Source of the DNA: JANNAT01 sp031384605
Lineage (GTDB): Bacteria; Pseudomonadota; Alphaproteobacteria; Rhodobacterales; Rhodobacteraceae
Assembly: GCA_031384605.1 (NCBI GenBank)
Contig: JANNAT010000094.1
Coordinates: forward strand, 1 to 64,000
Direction of reading: 5' to 3'
Length of the DNA stretch: 64,000 bases
This document shows, piece after piece, positions 34,695 to 42,302 of the stretch (position 1 is the first letter of the stretch; every line of letters begins with the position of its first letter). The notes under the pieces are model-generated. The model did no database searches, was not told the DNA's origin, and saw only the letters and a program-made list of their open reading frames with translations. The translations under genes and the position numbers were made by a program.

Positions 34695-35930
34695 TTACTC
34701 GGCAGGTGCCGCAGGATCGGCAACAACCGGAACTGACGCATCTGCCACTGTTACATATTGCGCAAGATCGGCGTCGCCGGTCAGATCAGCCAGCGCATAA
34801 CTGGCGGTCAGCGCCTCGGATGCCAAAGACACGCCCTTGACGACCTGCGCGCCGGGCGCTGCTGGGCCAAAGGTTTGCCCGTTTACCACGAAATAGATCG
34901 ACCCCGAATTGCCGGACCGCAGTTCAGCGGCCTGTTGCAATGGCGGCACGGAATAACGCTCGCCCGCATCAAGGATTTTCTCGAACAACACCGTGCCATC
35001 AGCGGCAGAAATCCGCACCCAGGATGGGCGAACTGCCAACACTTCGACACCCGGTTTGGCCGCCGCAACAACCTGAACGGTGCCATCGGCGGTTGGAACA
35101 GCCGCACTTGTTGCATCAAGCGGGGCTGCATCAGCGACCAAGCCCGCCGCACGCGGATTGATCGCAGCAATCGGGCCGTCGCGTGCCGTCATCACCGGCA
35201 CGTCAAGCGCCTCGGGTTCGTAAAGCCGGTCAAGCGGATCGGCCGTCACACCATTGTCGGCCAACAGCTGGGTCTCAGCCGCATCCGCCACCGGAGCAGA
35301 CCGCGTTAGCGCAGCGCCACCTTGAACACCGGCCAACGGATCAAGTTCGGCCACAACAGTCGGGGCCTGATCGACCGGGGCCAACTGCACGCGCTGCACC
35401 TCTTGCAGCACCGACCAACCGCCATAGCCCAATGCCCCGATCAAGGCCAGCAGCACGGCAAATGATCCCACAGCACCAGGCTCCAGCTGTGACAACAGGC
35501 TATCGCCGCGAGGGCTGAAAGAGGTGTTCAGGCTGGAAATGGGATCGCGGCCTTCGGCCAGATTTTGCCGGGCACGCAGCGCTGCAACAGAGGCGGATGA
35601 CGCCGCCGCCGACATGCCGTGCGCCACTTCAAAATTGGCCTCACGACAGAATTTCGAAAATGCCCATTCGGGATCCATCCCCAAATATCGGGCATAAGAC
35701 CGCACATAGCCTGCAATAAATCCGGGGGTTTCAAACGCGGTAACATCGGCATTTTCGATGGCAGCAATATAGGTCGCCTTCACTTTCAATTCGCGCTGAA
35801 TATCCAGCAGCGACTTTCCCAGCGTGGCCCGTTCGCCGCGCATCAGATCACCAAGGCGCAGGTCAAAATCGTCAAACCCCTTGGGTTTGTCGACTGCTGG
35901 CACCGGAGTACGAAACCTCCGCCCGATCAT
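34695..35930 (-). CDS. RodZ-like protein (HTH_25, DUF4115)
   Basis: A 411-residue inner-membrane protein. An N-terminal Cro-type helix-turn-helix (LGDLMRGERATLGKSLLDIQ to about residue 105), a membrane helix near residues 155-180 (GSFAVLLALIGALGYGGWSV), a low-complexity Ala/Asp-rich periplasmic linker and a C-terminal DUF4115 domain (PSWVRISAADGTVLFEKIL). This architecture is that of RodZ, which links MreB to the elongation machinery. Start ATG at 35928-35930. Confidence 0.87.
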   Translation of the reverse strand: MIGRRFRTPVPAVDKPKGFDDFDLRLGDLMRGERATLGKSLLDIQRELKVKATYIAAIENADVTAFETPGFIAGYVRSYARYLGMDPEWAFSKFCREANFEVAHGMSAAASSASVAALRARQNLAEGRDPISSLNTSFSPRGDSLLSQLEPGAVGSFAVLLALIGALGYGGWSVLQEVQRVQLAPVDQAPTVVAELDPLAGVQGGAALTRSAPVADAAETQLLADNGVTADPLDRLYEPEALDVPVMTARDGPIAAINPRAAGLVADAAPLDATSAAVPTADGTVQVVAAAKPGVEVLAVRPSWVRISAADGTVLFEKILDAGERYSVPPLQQAAELRSGNSGSIYFVVNGQTFGPAAPGAQVVKGVSLASEALTASYALADLTGDADLAQYVTVADASVPVVADPAAPAE

Positions 35931-36498
35931 GCGCTAAGCCCCATCACTGCCCCGAAATCCCTAAGTCGTGCCGATGCCGACTCATGTTTTGTCGTATTGG
36001 TGATTTTTTAACACAGGGCAACCGATTCTGCATATGCAGAACACGCGAACTCTGCGGCTTCGGCGCGATTTAGCGCAGATTCGGTGCGGGCGTGGTAATT
36101 CGCCAAAGCGCAACCGCATTTTTGGGCAAAATCTCGCTAATTTCGCTTATAATCTTTCACATCAAACCGGATTTTGGCGGCCAGATTTCTTTAGCACTGA
36201 AAAAACCCGGCTGACGCCTGAAACCTGCAGTCCGGTCTTGGCCCCAATCTATAGCGGCGGGTCGGGCGACACACACAAGATGCAAGCTGCCCTTCAGCCA
36301 CTTCGCCTGCTTTGCGCGGCCCCACTGCGATCAATCGCGACAACTCCTACAGCCATTGGCCCAAAAATCTGCCGCGCAAGACGCCCGTGATTGGCCCGGC
36401 AACTGATCTGGACATTATGTCGCAGCAAGGCGCGCCTGAAGGGGGGCAAAGCACCCCCAATCTTGTATGTGCAAGTGCAGCATTTGTTGGCAAAACTA
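35931..36498. other. 568-bp intergenic region with palindrome and hairpin
   Basis: No convincing gene. It holds the upstream region of the RodZ-ispG-cupin unit, a perfect 16-bp palindrome (36026-36041) and a GC hairpin (36441-36458) about 40 bases beyond the stop of the leftward secreted-protein gene. The rest shows nothing I can name. Confidence 0.6.
36026..36041. promoter_or_regulatory. Perfect 16-bp palindrome upstream of the RodZ-like gene
   Basis: TTCTGCATATGCAGAA lies about 95 bases upstream of the RodZ-like start. The symmetry suggests a dimeric regulator site; the factor is unknown. Confidence 0.35.
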
Positions 36499-37074
36499 TC
36501 AGTTCGCAATGACCACGGCACAGTCTTTGGCTGCTGGATTTCGCGCCGCACATGCCGCAATTGCACCGTCCGCATCTGGTGCAATCCCCCAAGCGCCAGA
36601 CCCCGCCGATATTGCCAGCGCCGATCCGGAAACCTGATAATCGGCTTTGAAACCCGCTGTGGCATCGGATGAAAGCGACAGGCCTTTATCGGTCCAACCC
36701 TTGGGTCGGATCAATGCTGCCACGACGCAGTCTTTCTTGCCCGGCTTGACCGCATTGCACCCCGCCAACGCCGCAGCCGATGCCGCTGCACCATCATGGT
36801 AATTGGCCGCAGCAACGGTGGTTTCAAACATCAGGCCTTTCTCAGGCGAAATCGCAATTGCACCGTAATACAATTGACCGGCACCAACCGATTTCAAAAT
36901 GATGGCCTGATCTTTGGGCAGGCCCGCATCAGCCATAATCTCGACTTCGGCCTTCATTGGCGCGAAAAGCGCCTTTTTCGCCGCTTTGCCATCCATCGGT
37001 TCGGCCATTGCCAAGGGGGCAAACACAACCGCTGCCAGCGCCGCCAAAATCCCAACCCGCATCTTCATCCCCAT
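36499..37074 (-). CDS. Exported protein of unknown function
   Basis: A 191-residue protein with a Sec signal peptide (MGMKMRVGILAALAAVVFAP, cleavage after AMA). The mature part contains four cysteines near the middle and C-terminus (AGCNAVKPGKKDCVV, AIAACAARNPAAKDCAVV) spaced as two likely disulfides; the repeated AC..A..KDC pattern hints at an internal duplication. No enzyme motif seen. Divergent from the M20 dipeptidase gene. Confidence 0.7.
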   Translation of the reverse strand: MGMKMRVGILAALAAVVFAPLAMAEPMDGKAAKKALFAPMKAEVEIMADAGLPKDQAIILKSVGAGQLYYGAIAISPEKGLMFETTVAAANYHDGAAASAAALAGCNAVKPGKKDCVVAALIRPKGWTDKGLSLSSDATAGFKADYQVSGSALAISAGSGAWGIAPDADGAIAACAARNPAAKDCAVVIAN

Positions 37075-37170
37075 TCAAAAGCTTACGCCCAACCTTATCG
37101 CGATGTGCCCGCTATGGACAGTGCCAGCCCTGCTGTTAGGCTGCAATTTGCCCTGTTGGCGGAGAACCCC

Positions 37171-38541
37171 ATGACCCTGAACGCTGTGCTTGACCAGATT
37201 GATGCAACCTTGCCGCAGGCCCTTGAACGGCTGCTGACCTTGCTGCGCATTCCTTCGATCTCAACCGATCCGGCCTTTGCCGCTGACTGTGCCAAGGCCG
37301 CCGACTGGTTGGTGGCAGATCTGCAATCGCTGGGGTTTGACGCATCATCGCGGGCAACGCCGGGGCATCCGATGGTGGTGGCGCATGGCGGTGCGGGCGA
37401 CAAGCATCTGCTGTTTTACGGCCATTATGACGTGCAGCCGGTGGATCCGCTGGCCTTGTGGACGCGCGATCCGTTTGATCCGGTGATCGAAGAGACGCCC
37501 ACGGGCCGGGTGATCCGCGCGCGCGGCGCATCCGATGACAAGGGCCAGTTGATGACATTTCTTGAGGCGTGCCGGGCCTGGAAAGCGGTGCACGGCACCC
37601 TGCCCGGCCGGCTGACGATGTTCTTTGAGGGCGAAGAGGAATCCGGATCGCCATCGTTGATCCCGTTTATGCAACAAAACGCAGCGGAACTTCATGCCGA
37701 TATCGCCCTTATCTGCGACACCGGGCTGTTTGCCTCTAAAACCCCGGCAATCGTGACCATGCTGCGCGGACTGGTGGGCGAGGAGGTTACCATTCAGGGG
37801 CCTTCAAAAGACCTGCATTCGGGGATGTATGGCGGTGCCGCGATCAACCCGATCCGGGTTCTGACACGGATACTGGCCGCCCTGCACGATGATCAGGGCC
37901 GCGTCACTATTCCCGATTTCTATGATGGCGTCACTGAATTGCCAGATAATATCCGCCAGCAGTGGCAATCGCTGGCCTTTGATCATGCGGAATTTCTGGG
38001 CGATGTCGGCCTGTCAGTGCCCGCAGGCGAGGAGGACCGCACGCCGCTGGAAATGATCTGGTCACGTCCCACGGCAGAAGTAAACGGCATCTGGGGCGGC
38101 TATACCGGCGATGGGTTCAAAACCGTGTTGCCGGCACAGGCGCATGCCAAAGTGTCGTTTCGTCTGGTGGGGAGCCAAAATCCCGATGCCATCCGCGACA
38201 ATTTCCGCGCCTTCGTGCGCGCGCATTTACCCGCAGATTGCACCGCAGAATTTCACGGCCACGGTAATTCGCCCGCCGGGGTGATGTCGATTGACAACCC
38301 GGCGTTTGAAGCCGCGCGCGCCGCACTGACCGATGAATGGGGTCAGCCTGCCGCCTATGTTGGTTGTGGCGGGTCGATTCCTATCGCCGGGTATTTCAAA
38401 ACCTATCTGGATATGGACGCCATGCTGACCGGCTTTGCGCATGATGATGATCATATACATTCCCCGAATGAGAAATACGGCGTGGAAAGTTTCCACAAAG
38501 GTATCCGGTCTTGGGCGCGTATTCTGGCGCGTCTGACATGA
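37171..38541 (+). CDS. M20 family dipeptidase
   Basis: A cytosolic zinc aminoacyl-peptidase of 456 residues. Metal ligands are visible: GHYDVQPVD (His, Asp), ARGASDDKGQ (bridging Asp), EGEEESGSPS (catalytic Glu plus ligand Glu), CDTG (Asp) and HSPNEK near the C-terminus (His). The dimerisation insert occupies about residues 200-370. It is closest to the carnosinase-like dipeptidase group. ATG at 37171 follows GGAGAACC. Its TGA overlaps the next start (ATGA). Confidence 0.9.
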   Translation: MTLNAVLDQIDATLPQALERLLTLLRIPSISTDPAFAADCAKAADWLVADLQSLGFDASSRATPGHPMVVAHGGAGDKHLLFYGHYDVQPVDPLALWTRDPFDPVIEETPTGRVIRARGASDDKGQLMTFLEACRAWKAVHGTLPGRLTMFFEGEEESGSPSLIPFMQQNAAELHADIALICDTGLFASKTPAIVTMLRGLVGEEVTIQGPSKDLHSGMYGGAAINPIRVLTRILAALHDDQGRVTIPDFYDGVTELPDNIRQQWQSLAFDHAEFLGDVGLSVPAGEEDRTPLEMIWSRPTAEVNGIWGGYTGDGFKTVLPAQAHAKVSFRLVGSQNPDAIRDNFRAFVRAHLPADCTAEFHGHGNSPAGVMSIDNPAFEAARAALTDEWGQPAAYVGCGGSIPIAGYFKTYLDMDAMLTGFAHDDDHIHSPNEKYGVESFHKGIRSWARILARLT

Positions 38542-38981
38542 GCCTTGTTATCCGCGATGCGGGCCCAGGCGATGAGGCCGCCTGGCGGGGGCTGTGGCAA
38601 GATTACCTTGCGTTTTACGATGTGGAATTAGACGCCGCGATTACTGATTTCACTTGGGCGCGGCTGATGTCTTCAGACTCGGCTTTGAAGGCGCGGCTGG
38701 CGGTAGAAAATGCGCATGTGCTGGGATTTGCGATCCATCAACACCACGCGTCAACATGGGTGCGGGGCAATGATTGCTATCTTGAGGATTTGTTTGTGGA
38801 CGCATCGGCGCGCGGGTTGGGCATTGGGCGCGCGTTGATTGCGGATTTGAAAACCTTGGCCACAGCGCGCGGCTGGCAGCGGCTGTATTGGCATACCGAT
38901 GAGGAAAATACCCGCGCCCGGAAACTTTACGACAGCATTGCCCCCAGTGATGGCCATATCCGCTACCGGATTAAGTTGTGA
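38538..38981 (+). CDS. GNAT family N-acetyltransferase
   Basis: A 147-residue GNAT protein with the acetyl-CoA pyrophosphate loop in ARGLGIGRALI and the C-terminal strand TDEENTRARKLYDSI. The substrate is unknown; coupling with the dipeptidase suggests an amino acid or peptide product. Start ATGA overlap with the dipeptidase stop. Confidence 0.87.
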   Translation: MSLVIRDAGPGDEAAWRGLWQDYLAFYDVELDAAITDFTWARLMSSDSALKARLAVENAHVLGFAIHQHHASTWVRGNDCYLEDLFVDASARGLGIGRALIADLKTLATARGWQRLYWHTDEENTRARKLYDSIAPSDGHIRYRIKL

Positions 38982-39010
38982 TATCAAAAGGTTGTGATAA
39001 TCAGTGAAAG

Positions 39011-39087
39011 TGGCGCGGCGGACGGGACTCGAACCCGCGACCCCCGGCGTGACAGGCCGGTACTCTAACCAACTGAGCTACCACCGC
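39011..39087 (-). tRNA. tRNA-Asp (GTC), copy 1
   Basis: 77 nt including encoded CCA. Acceptor GCGGTGG / CCGCCGC, discriminator G, D-arm GCTC...GAG, anticodon stem CCGGC/GCCGG around loop CTGTCAC (anticodon GTC), T-arm GCGGGTTCGAGTCCCGT. Confidence 0.97.
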
Positions 39088-39116
39088 GCATTTCACAGGT
39101 CGGACAAAGGATGCAT

Positions 39117-39193
39117 TGGCGCGGCGGACGGGACTCGAACCCGCGACCCCCGGCGTGACAGGCCGGTACTCTAACCAACTGAGCTACCACCGC
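39117..39193 (-). tRNA. tRNA-Asp (GTC), copy 2
   Basis: Identical in sequence to the copy at 39011-39087 and separated from it by 29 bases, so a tandem duplication. Transcribed first on the minus strand. Confidence 0.97.
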
Positions 39194-39318
39194 GCATTGC
39201 ACCCCGGTTGCCCGGCGTGTGGGGGTATTACGAAAGTGGCGCGGCGGCGTCAAGCGGGGTTTGGCGGGAGAAGGGAAAACTTTGGGATTGGCACACCTTA
39301 GCTGTGGGGCAAAAGCAA

Positions 39319-39405
39319 GTGGGGGTTTCACACCCCCGTCTCAATTGAAGATCAATTGAGACGCCCCGGTGGGATATTTTTGAACAGATGAAGCGCAAAT
39401 TTTAG
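39319..39405 (-). repeat. Structured intergenic element, copy R3
   Basis: On the plus strand: GGGGGTTTCACACCCCC, an entirely different central stem GTCTCAATTGA-AGA-TCAATTGAGAC, then GCCCCGGTGGGATATTTTT, GAACAGATGAA and AAATTTTAG. It lies beyond the 3' end of the leftward pirin gene. Confidence 0.85.
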
Positions 39406-39448
39406 ATGAATTTTGGGGATTTGTGACGGGCGGGCTTTTTGAGCCGTC

Positions 39449-40393
39449 TTATTGGGGTTTGGGCGGGGCTGGGATGAAATCAACATTGTCGCCCGGCGGC
39501 AATTGGAAGCGGCCATGCGCCCAATCGCCCGCGCGCCATGCCTCGCGCGCGGCATCAATGCGGTCCTGGCTGGAGGCTACAAAGTTCCACCAGATATAGC
39601 GCGGCCCGTCCATTGTGGCACCGCCCAACACCATGATCCGCGCGCCGGCATCCCCTGCTTGCACCGACACCTGATCACCGGGACGGAACACCAGCATAGC
39701 GCCCGCCCCATAGCTTTGCCCGCCCTGTGCTACTGTGCCTTGCAGCACATAAACGCCGCGATCTTCGTGATTGTCAGGCAAAGGCAGGCTGGCATGCGCG
39801 GCCAAAGTCGCATCGGCATAAAAGGTTTCCGACGGCAGCGGCAGATCGACATGCGCCCCCCAAGCTGATCCAAGGATCAGGCGCACGTGTTTGCCTTCGG
39901 CTTCCAGCAGCGGCAACGCAGCGGCGGGGGCGTTATGGAATGCAGCCGTATCGTCTTCGCGGGTTTTCGGCACGGCCAGCCATGTCTGCAATCCGAACAG
40001 GCTTTGCGGGGTGTGCTTGGCCGGGCCATCCATGCGTTCGGAATGTGTGATGCCTTGCCCTGCCACCATCAGGTTAACTTCGCCGGGTGAAATCCATGCA
40101 TCGGTGCCAAGGGAATCGCGGTGATGGATGCGGCCTTTCAGCAGATAGGTCACTGTTGCCAAGCCGATATGGGGGTGCGGGCGCACATCCACGCCCTGCC
40201 CCGTCAGAAATTCCGCCGGACCCATCTGATCAAAAAAGATGAACGGACCCACCATTTGGCGTTGCACCGACGGCAGGGCGCGGCGCACTTCAAACCCGCC
40301 CAAATCACGGGCGCGGGCGATGATCACGGTTTCAATGGCATCAACCGCATCGCCAATCGGGATAGATGCATCAAGGAGGGGGGACCAGCTCAT
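39449..40393 (-). CDS. Pirin family protein
   Basis: A 314-residue bicupin. The N-terminal metal site is in VRPHPHIGLATVTYL and GITHSERM (three His and a Glu). The C-terminal pirin domain includes LPDNHEDRGVYVLQG. Bacterial pirins have been reported as quercetinases or as modulators of pyruvate dehydrogenase; the role here is not shown. Start ATG at 40391-40393 (MSWSPLLDAS); an upstream in-frame ATG lacks homology. Divergent from the urease operon. Confidence 0.88.
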   Translation of the reverse strand: MSWSPLLDASIPIGDAVDAIETVIIARARDLGGFEVRRALPSVQRQMVGPFIFFDQMGPAEFLTGQGVDVRPHPHIGLATVTYLLKGRIHHRDSLGTDAWISPGEVNLMVAGQGITHSERMDGPAKHTPQSLFGLQTWLAVPKTREDDTAAFHNAPAAALPLLEAEGKHVRLILGSAWGAHVDLPLPSETFYADATLAAHASLPLPDNHEDRGVYVLQGTVAQGGQSYGAGAMLVFRPGDQVSVQAGDAGARIMVLGGATMDGPRYIWWNFVASSQDRIDAAREAWRAGDWAHGRFQLPPGDNVDFIPAPPKPQ

Positions 40394-40563
40394 ATCATAC
40401 CTGTTCAGTTGCGTGCCTTTAAGATGACAATCGCGGCTGGGGTTACAAGCGCTATGGCTGCACAACCCCTCTGCGTTTTCGTGATTTGGTTAGGCACTGA
40501 AAAGGTCTGCTGTCGCGGGCTCACCTCGCGTGTGCCTAAAATTTGCGCAAAAAATCTGCGCGT

Positions 40564-40577
40564 GCTGAAATTTCAGC
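40564..40577. promoter_or_regulatory. Perfect 14-bp palindrome upstream of the urease operon
   Basis: GCTGAAATTTCAGC about 90 bases before ureD, in the divergent gap with the pirin gene. A candidate operator for a dimeric regulator; identity unknown. Confidence 0.35.
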
Positions 40578-40664
40578 CAGAATCGAAGGCCCGGCGGGTT
40601 GACCGGCAGGACGGCTATTGAAACCGCGACGACAACGCGCAAAACTTTGGCAAATGGAGTTGAC

Positions 40665-41489
40665 ATGACTTTTTCCGCCCCCGTCATAAGGATGCAGCGC
40701 AGCCATGGGGCGGCGGCGGTGTCTTTGGCAATGCGGGCCGGGCGGGTGCGGCTGCTGGATATGGCGCAATCGGGGTCTGCCAAAGTGATTTTGCCGCTGG
40801 GTAGCGCGACTGCCGTGCCAGAGCTGGTGTTTTTGAACACCTCGGGCGGGCTGACAGGGGGCGACTGGCTAAGCTATCAGATCACTTTGGGCGATGGCGT
40901 GCGCGCCGTGGCCACCACCCAAACCGCAGAGCGCGCGTATAAGTCGGCGTCGGGGGTTGCTGTGGTCAACGTATCGGCCACGGTTGGGGCCGGGGGGTGG
41001 CTGGATTGGGTGCCGCAAGAAACCATCTTATTTCAGGCCAGCGCGTTGCAGCGCAAGACCCGGATAGATCTTGGCGCGGGTGCAGGCTGCCTGATGCTGG
41101 AAACGATCGTTTTGGGGCGCGCCGCAATGGGCGAGGTTGTCAGCCATCTGGCTCTGCTGGACCGCCGCGAAATCTGGATGCAGGGCCGCCCGGTGGTCAT
41201 CGACCCTTTCGCGCTGAACGATGGCAGTCTGGCCGAAAGTCCAGCTCTTTTGGGGGGCGCCAAGGCCCTGTGTTCGCTGGCTTTTGTTACCAAGGATGCA
41301 CAGGATGCGTTGGCGGCCGTGTGCGCGGCGCTGAATGAGCCGGGGGTGCATGCGGCGGCGTCGGGATGGGATGGCAAGTTGACCCTGCGGTTGATGGCGC
41401 AAGACGGCTGGCCGTTGCGGCGGCAGGTTTTGCGGGTATTGGCAGTGCTGCGCCCCGGCCAGCCAACCCCGCGCGTTTGGCAGATATAG
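40665..41489 (+). CDS. ureD: Urease accessory protein UreD
   Basis: UreD (UreH) binds apo-urease and forms the scaffold on which UreF and UreG deliver nickel. The 274 residues carry VFLNTSGGLTGGDWLSYQI, ATTQTAERAYKS and DWVPQETILFQAS, all typical. ATG at 40665 is preceded by GGAG. First gene of the ureDA-(orf)-BCEFG operon; the following ureA starts 11 bases after its stop. Confidence 0.95.
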   Translation: MTFSAPVIRMQRSHGAAAVSLAMRAGRVRLLDMAQSGSAKVILPLGSATAVPELVFLNTSGGLTGGDWLSYQITLGDGVRAVATTQTAERAYKSASGVAVVNVSATVGAGGWLDWVPQETILFQASALQRKTRIDLGAGAGCLMLETIVLGRAAMGEVVSHLALLDRREIWMQGRPVVIDPFALNDGSLAESPALLGGAKALCSLAFVTKDAQDALAAVCAALNEPGVHAAASGWDGKLTLRLMAQDGWPLRRQVLRVLAVLRPGQPTPRVWQI

Positions 41490-41499
41490 GAGAGATGCA

Positions 41500-41802
41500 A
41501 TGAACCTGACCCCGCGCGAAAAGGACAAACTGCTGATTTCGGTCGCGGCCATGGTGGCGCGGGGCCGTCTGGCGCGGGGCGTGCGGTTGAACCACCCCGA
41601 AGCGATTGCGCTGATCACCGATTTCGTCGTTGAAGGCGCGCGCGATGGCCGGTCAGTCGCTGATCTGATGCAGGCGGGCGGCCATGTGATCACCGCCGAT
41701 CAGTGTATGGAAGGCATCCCCGAGATGATCCATTCGGTGCAGGTCGAGGCGACGTTTCGCGACGGCACTAAGCTTGTCACTGTTCACCACCCGATAAGGT
41801 AA
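41500..41802 (+). CDS. ureA: Urease subunit gamma
   Basis: A 100-residue structural subunit of the nickel urease that hydrolyses urea to ammonia and CO2. Start MNLTPREKDKLLISVAAMVA and RGVRLNHPEAIALITDF are diagnostic. Preceded by GGAGAG. Separate from ureB, with a small membrane ORF between them. Confidence 0.97.
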   Translation: MNLTPREKDKLLISVAAMVARGRLARGVRLNHPEAIALITDFVVEGARDGRSVADLMQAGGHVITADQCMEGIPEMIHSVQVEATFRDGTKLVTVHHPIR

Positions 41803-41811
41803 GATATTGAT

Positions 41812-42000
41812 ATGAAACGATTTATAGCTGTCTTTTCCCTAAGCCCCGTCGCTGCTTTTGCCCATGCGGGGGGGCATCCGCCTGATTTCCTGGCCAATCT
41901 TGCGCATCTGGTGACCCAGCCGGATCATCTGACCATGTTGGTTTGTGCAACGGCTTTGGTGGGTTTGGTGTTTTATCTGCGCAAAGCAGGCAAGCTGTGA
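41812..42000 (+). CDS. Small membrane protein within the urease operon
   Basis: A 62-residue ORF between ureA and ureB. It has a hydrophobic signal-like start (MKRFIAVFSLSPVAAFAHAG), a histidine-bearing segment (HAGGHPPDF, NLAHLV, PDHLTM) and a C-terminal membrane helix ending in RKAGKL. The His/Asp content recalls the metal-sensing start of HupE/UreJ nickel permeases, but the rest of such a protein is missing. Its TGA overlaps the GTG start of ureB (GTGA), which argues it is translated. Function unknown. Confidence 0.7.
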   Translation: MKRFIAVFSLSPVAAFAHAGGHPPDFLANLAHLVTQPDHLTMLVCATALVGLVFYLRKAGKL

Positions 42001-42302
42001 TTCCGGGTGAAATCTTTCCCGCAGAGGGGGATATCATCTTGAATGCAGACGCTGTTGCCGTGGTTTTAATCGTCGCCAATACCGGCGACCGGCCCGTGCA
42101 AGTCGGCAGCCACTATCATTTCGCCGAAACCAATACGGGGTTGGCCTTTGATCGTGGCGCCGCCCATGGCCTGCGGCTGGACATTGCCGCAGGCACCGCT
42201 GTGCGGTTTGAGCCGGGCCAACGCCGCGAAGTGCGGCTGGTGCCTTTGGGCGGTTTGCGCCGGGTGTTCGGGTTTAACGCCGCCGTGATGGGGGATTTGT
42301 AG
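41997..42302 (+). CDS. ureB: Urease subunit beta
   Basis: A 101-residue structural subunit; VIPGEIFPAEGDIILNADA at the start, NTGDRPVQVGSHYHFAETN in the middle. It starts with GTG at 41997 inside the stop of the small ORF, so translation is coupled to it. Its TAG directly abuts the ureC start. Confidence 0.95.
   Translation: MIPGEIFPAEGDIILNADAVAVVLIVANTGDRPVQVGSHYHFAETNTGLAFDRGAAHGLRLDIAAGTAVRFEPGQRREVRLVPLGGLRRVFGFNAAVMGDL

Noticed and set aside
36441..36458. GC hairpin after the exported unknown as a terminator
   Set aside because: Stem of seven pairs with a bulge, but no T tract on either strand.
36796..37170. A 125-residue N-terminal extension of the M20 dipeptidase
   Set aside because: Antisense to the exported unknown; family homology and GGAG place the start at 37171.
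39011..39193. Tandem tRNA-Asp as a genomic-island attachment site
   Set aside because: No integrase or foreign gene block on either side; a simple tandem duplication explains it.
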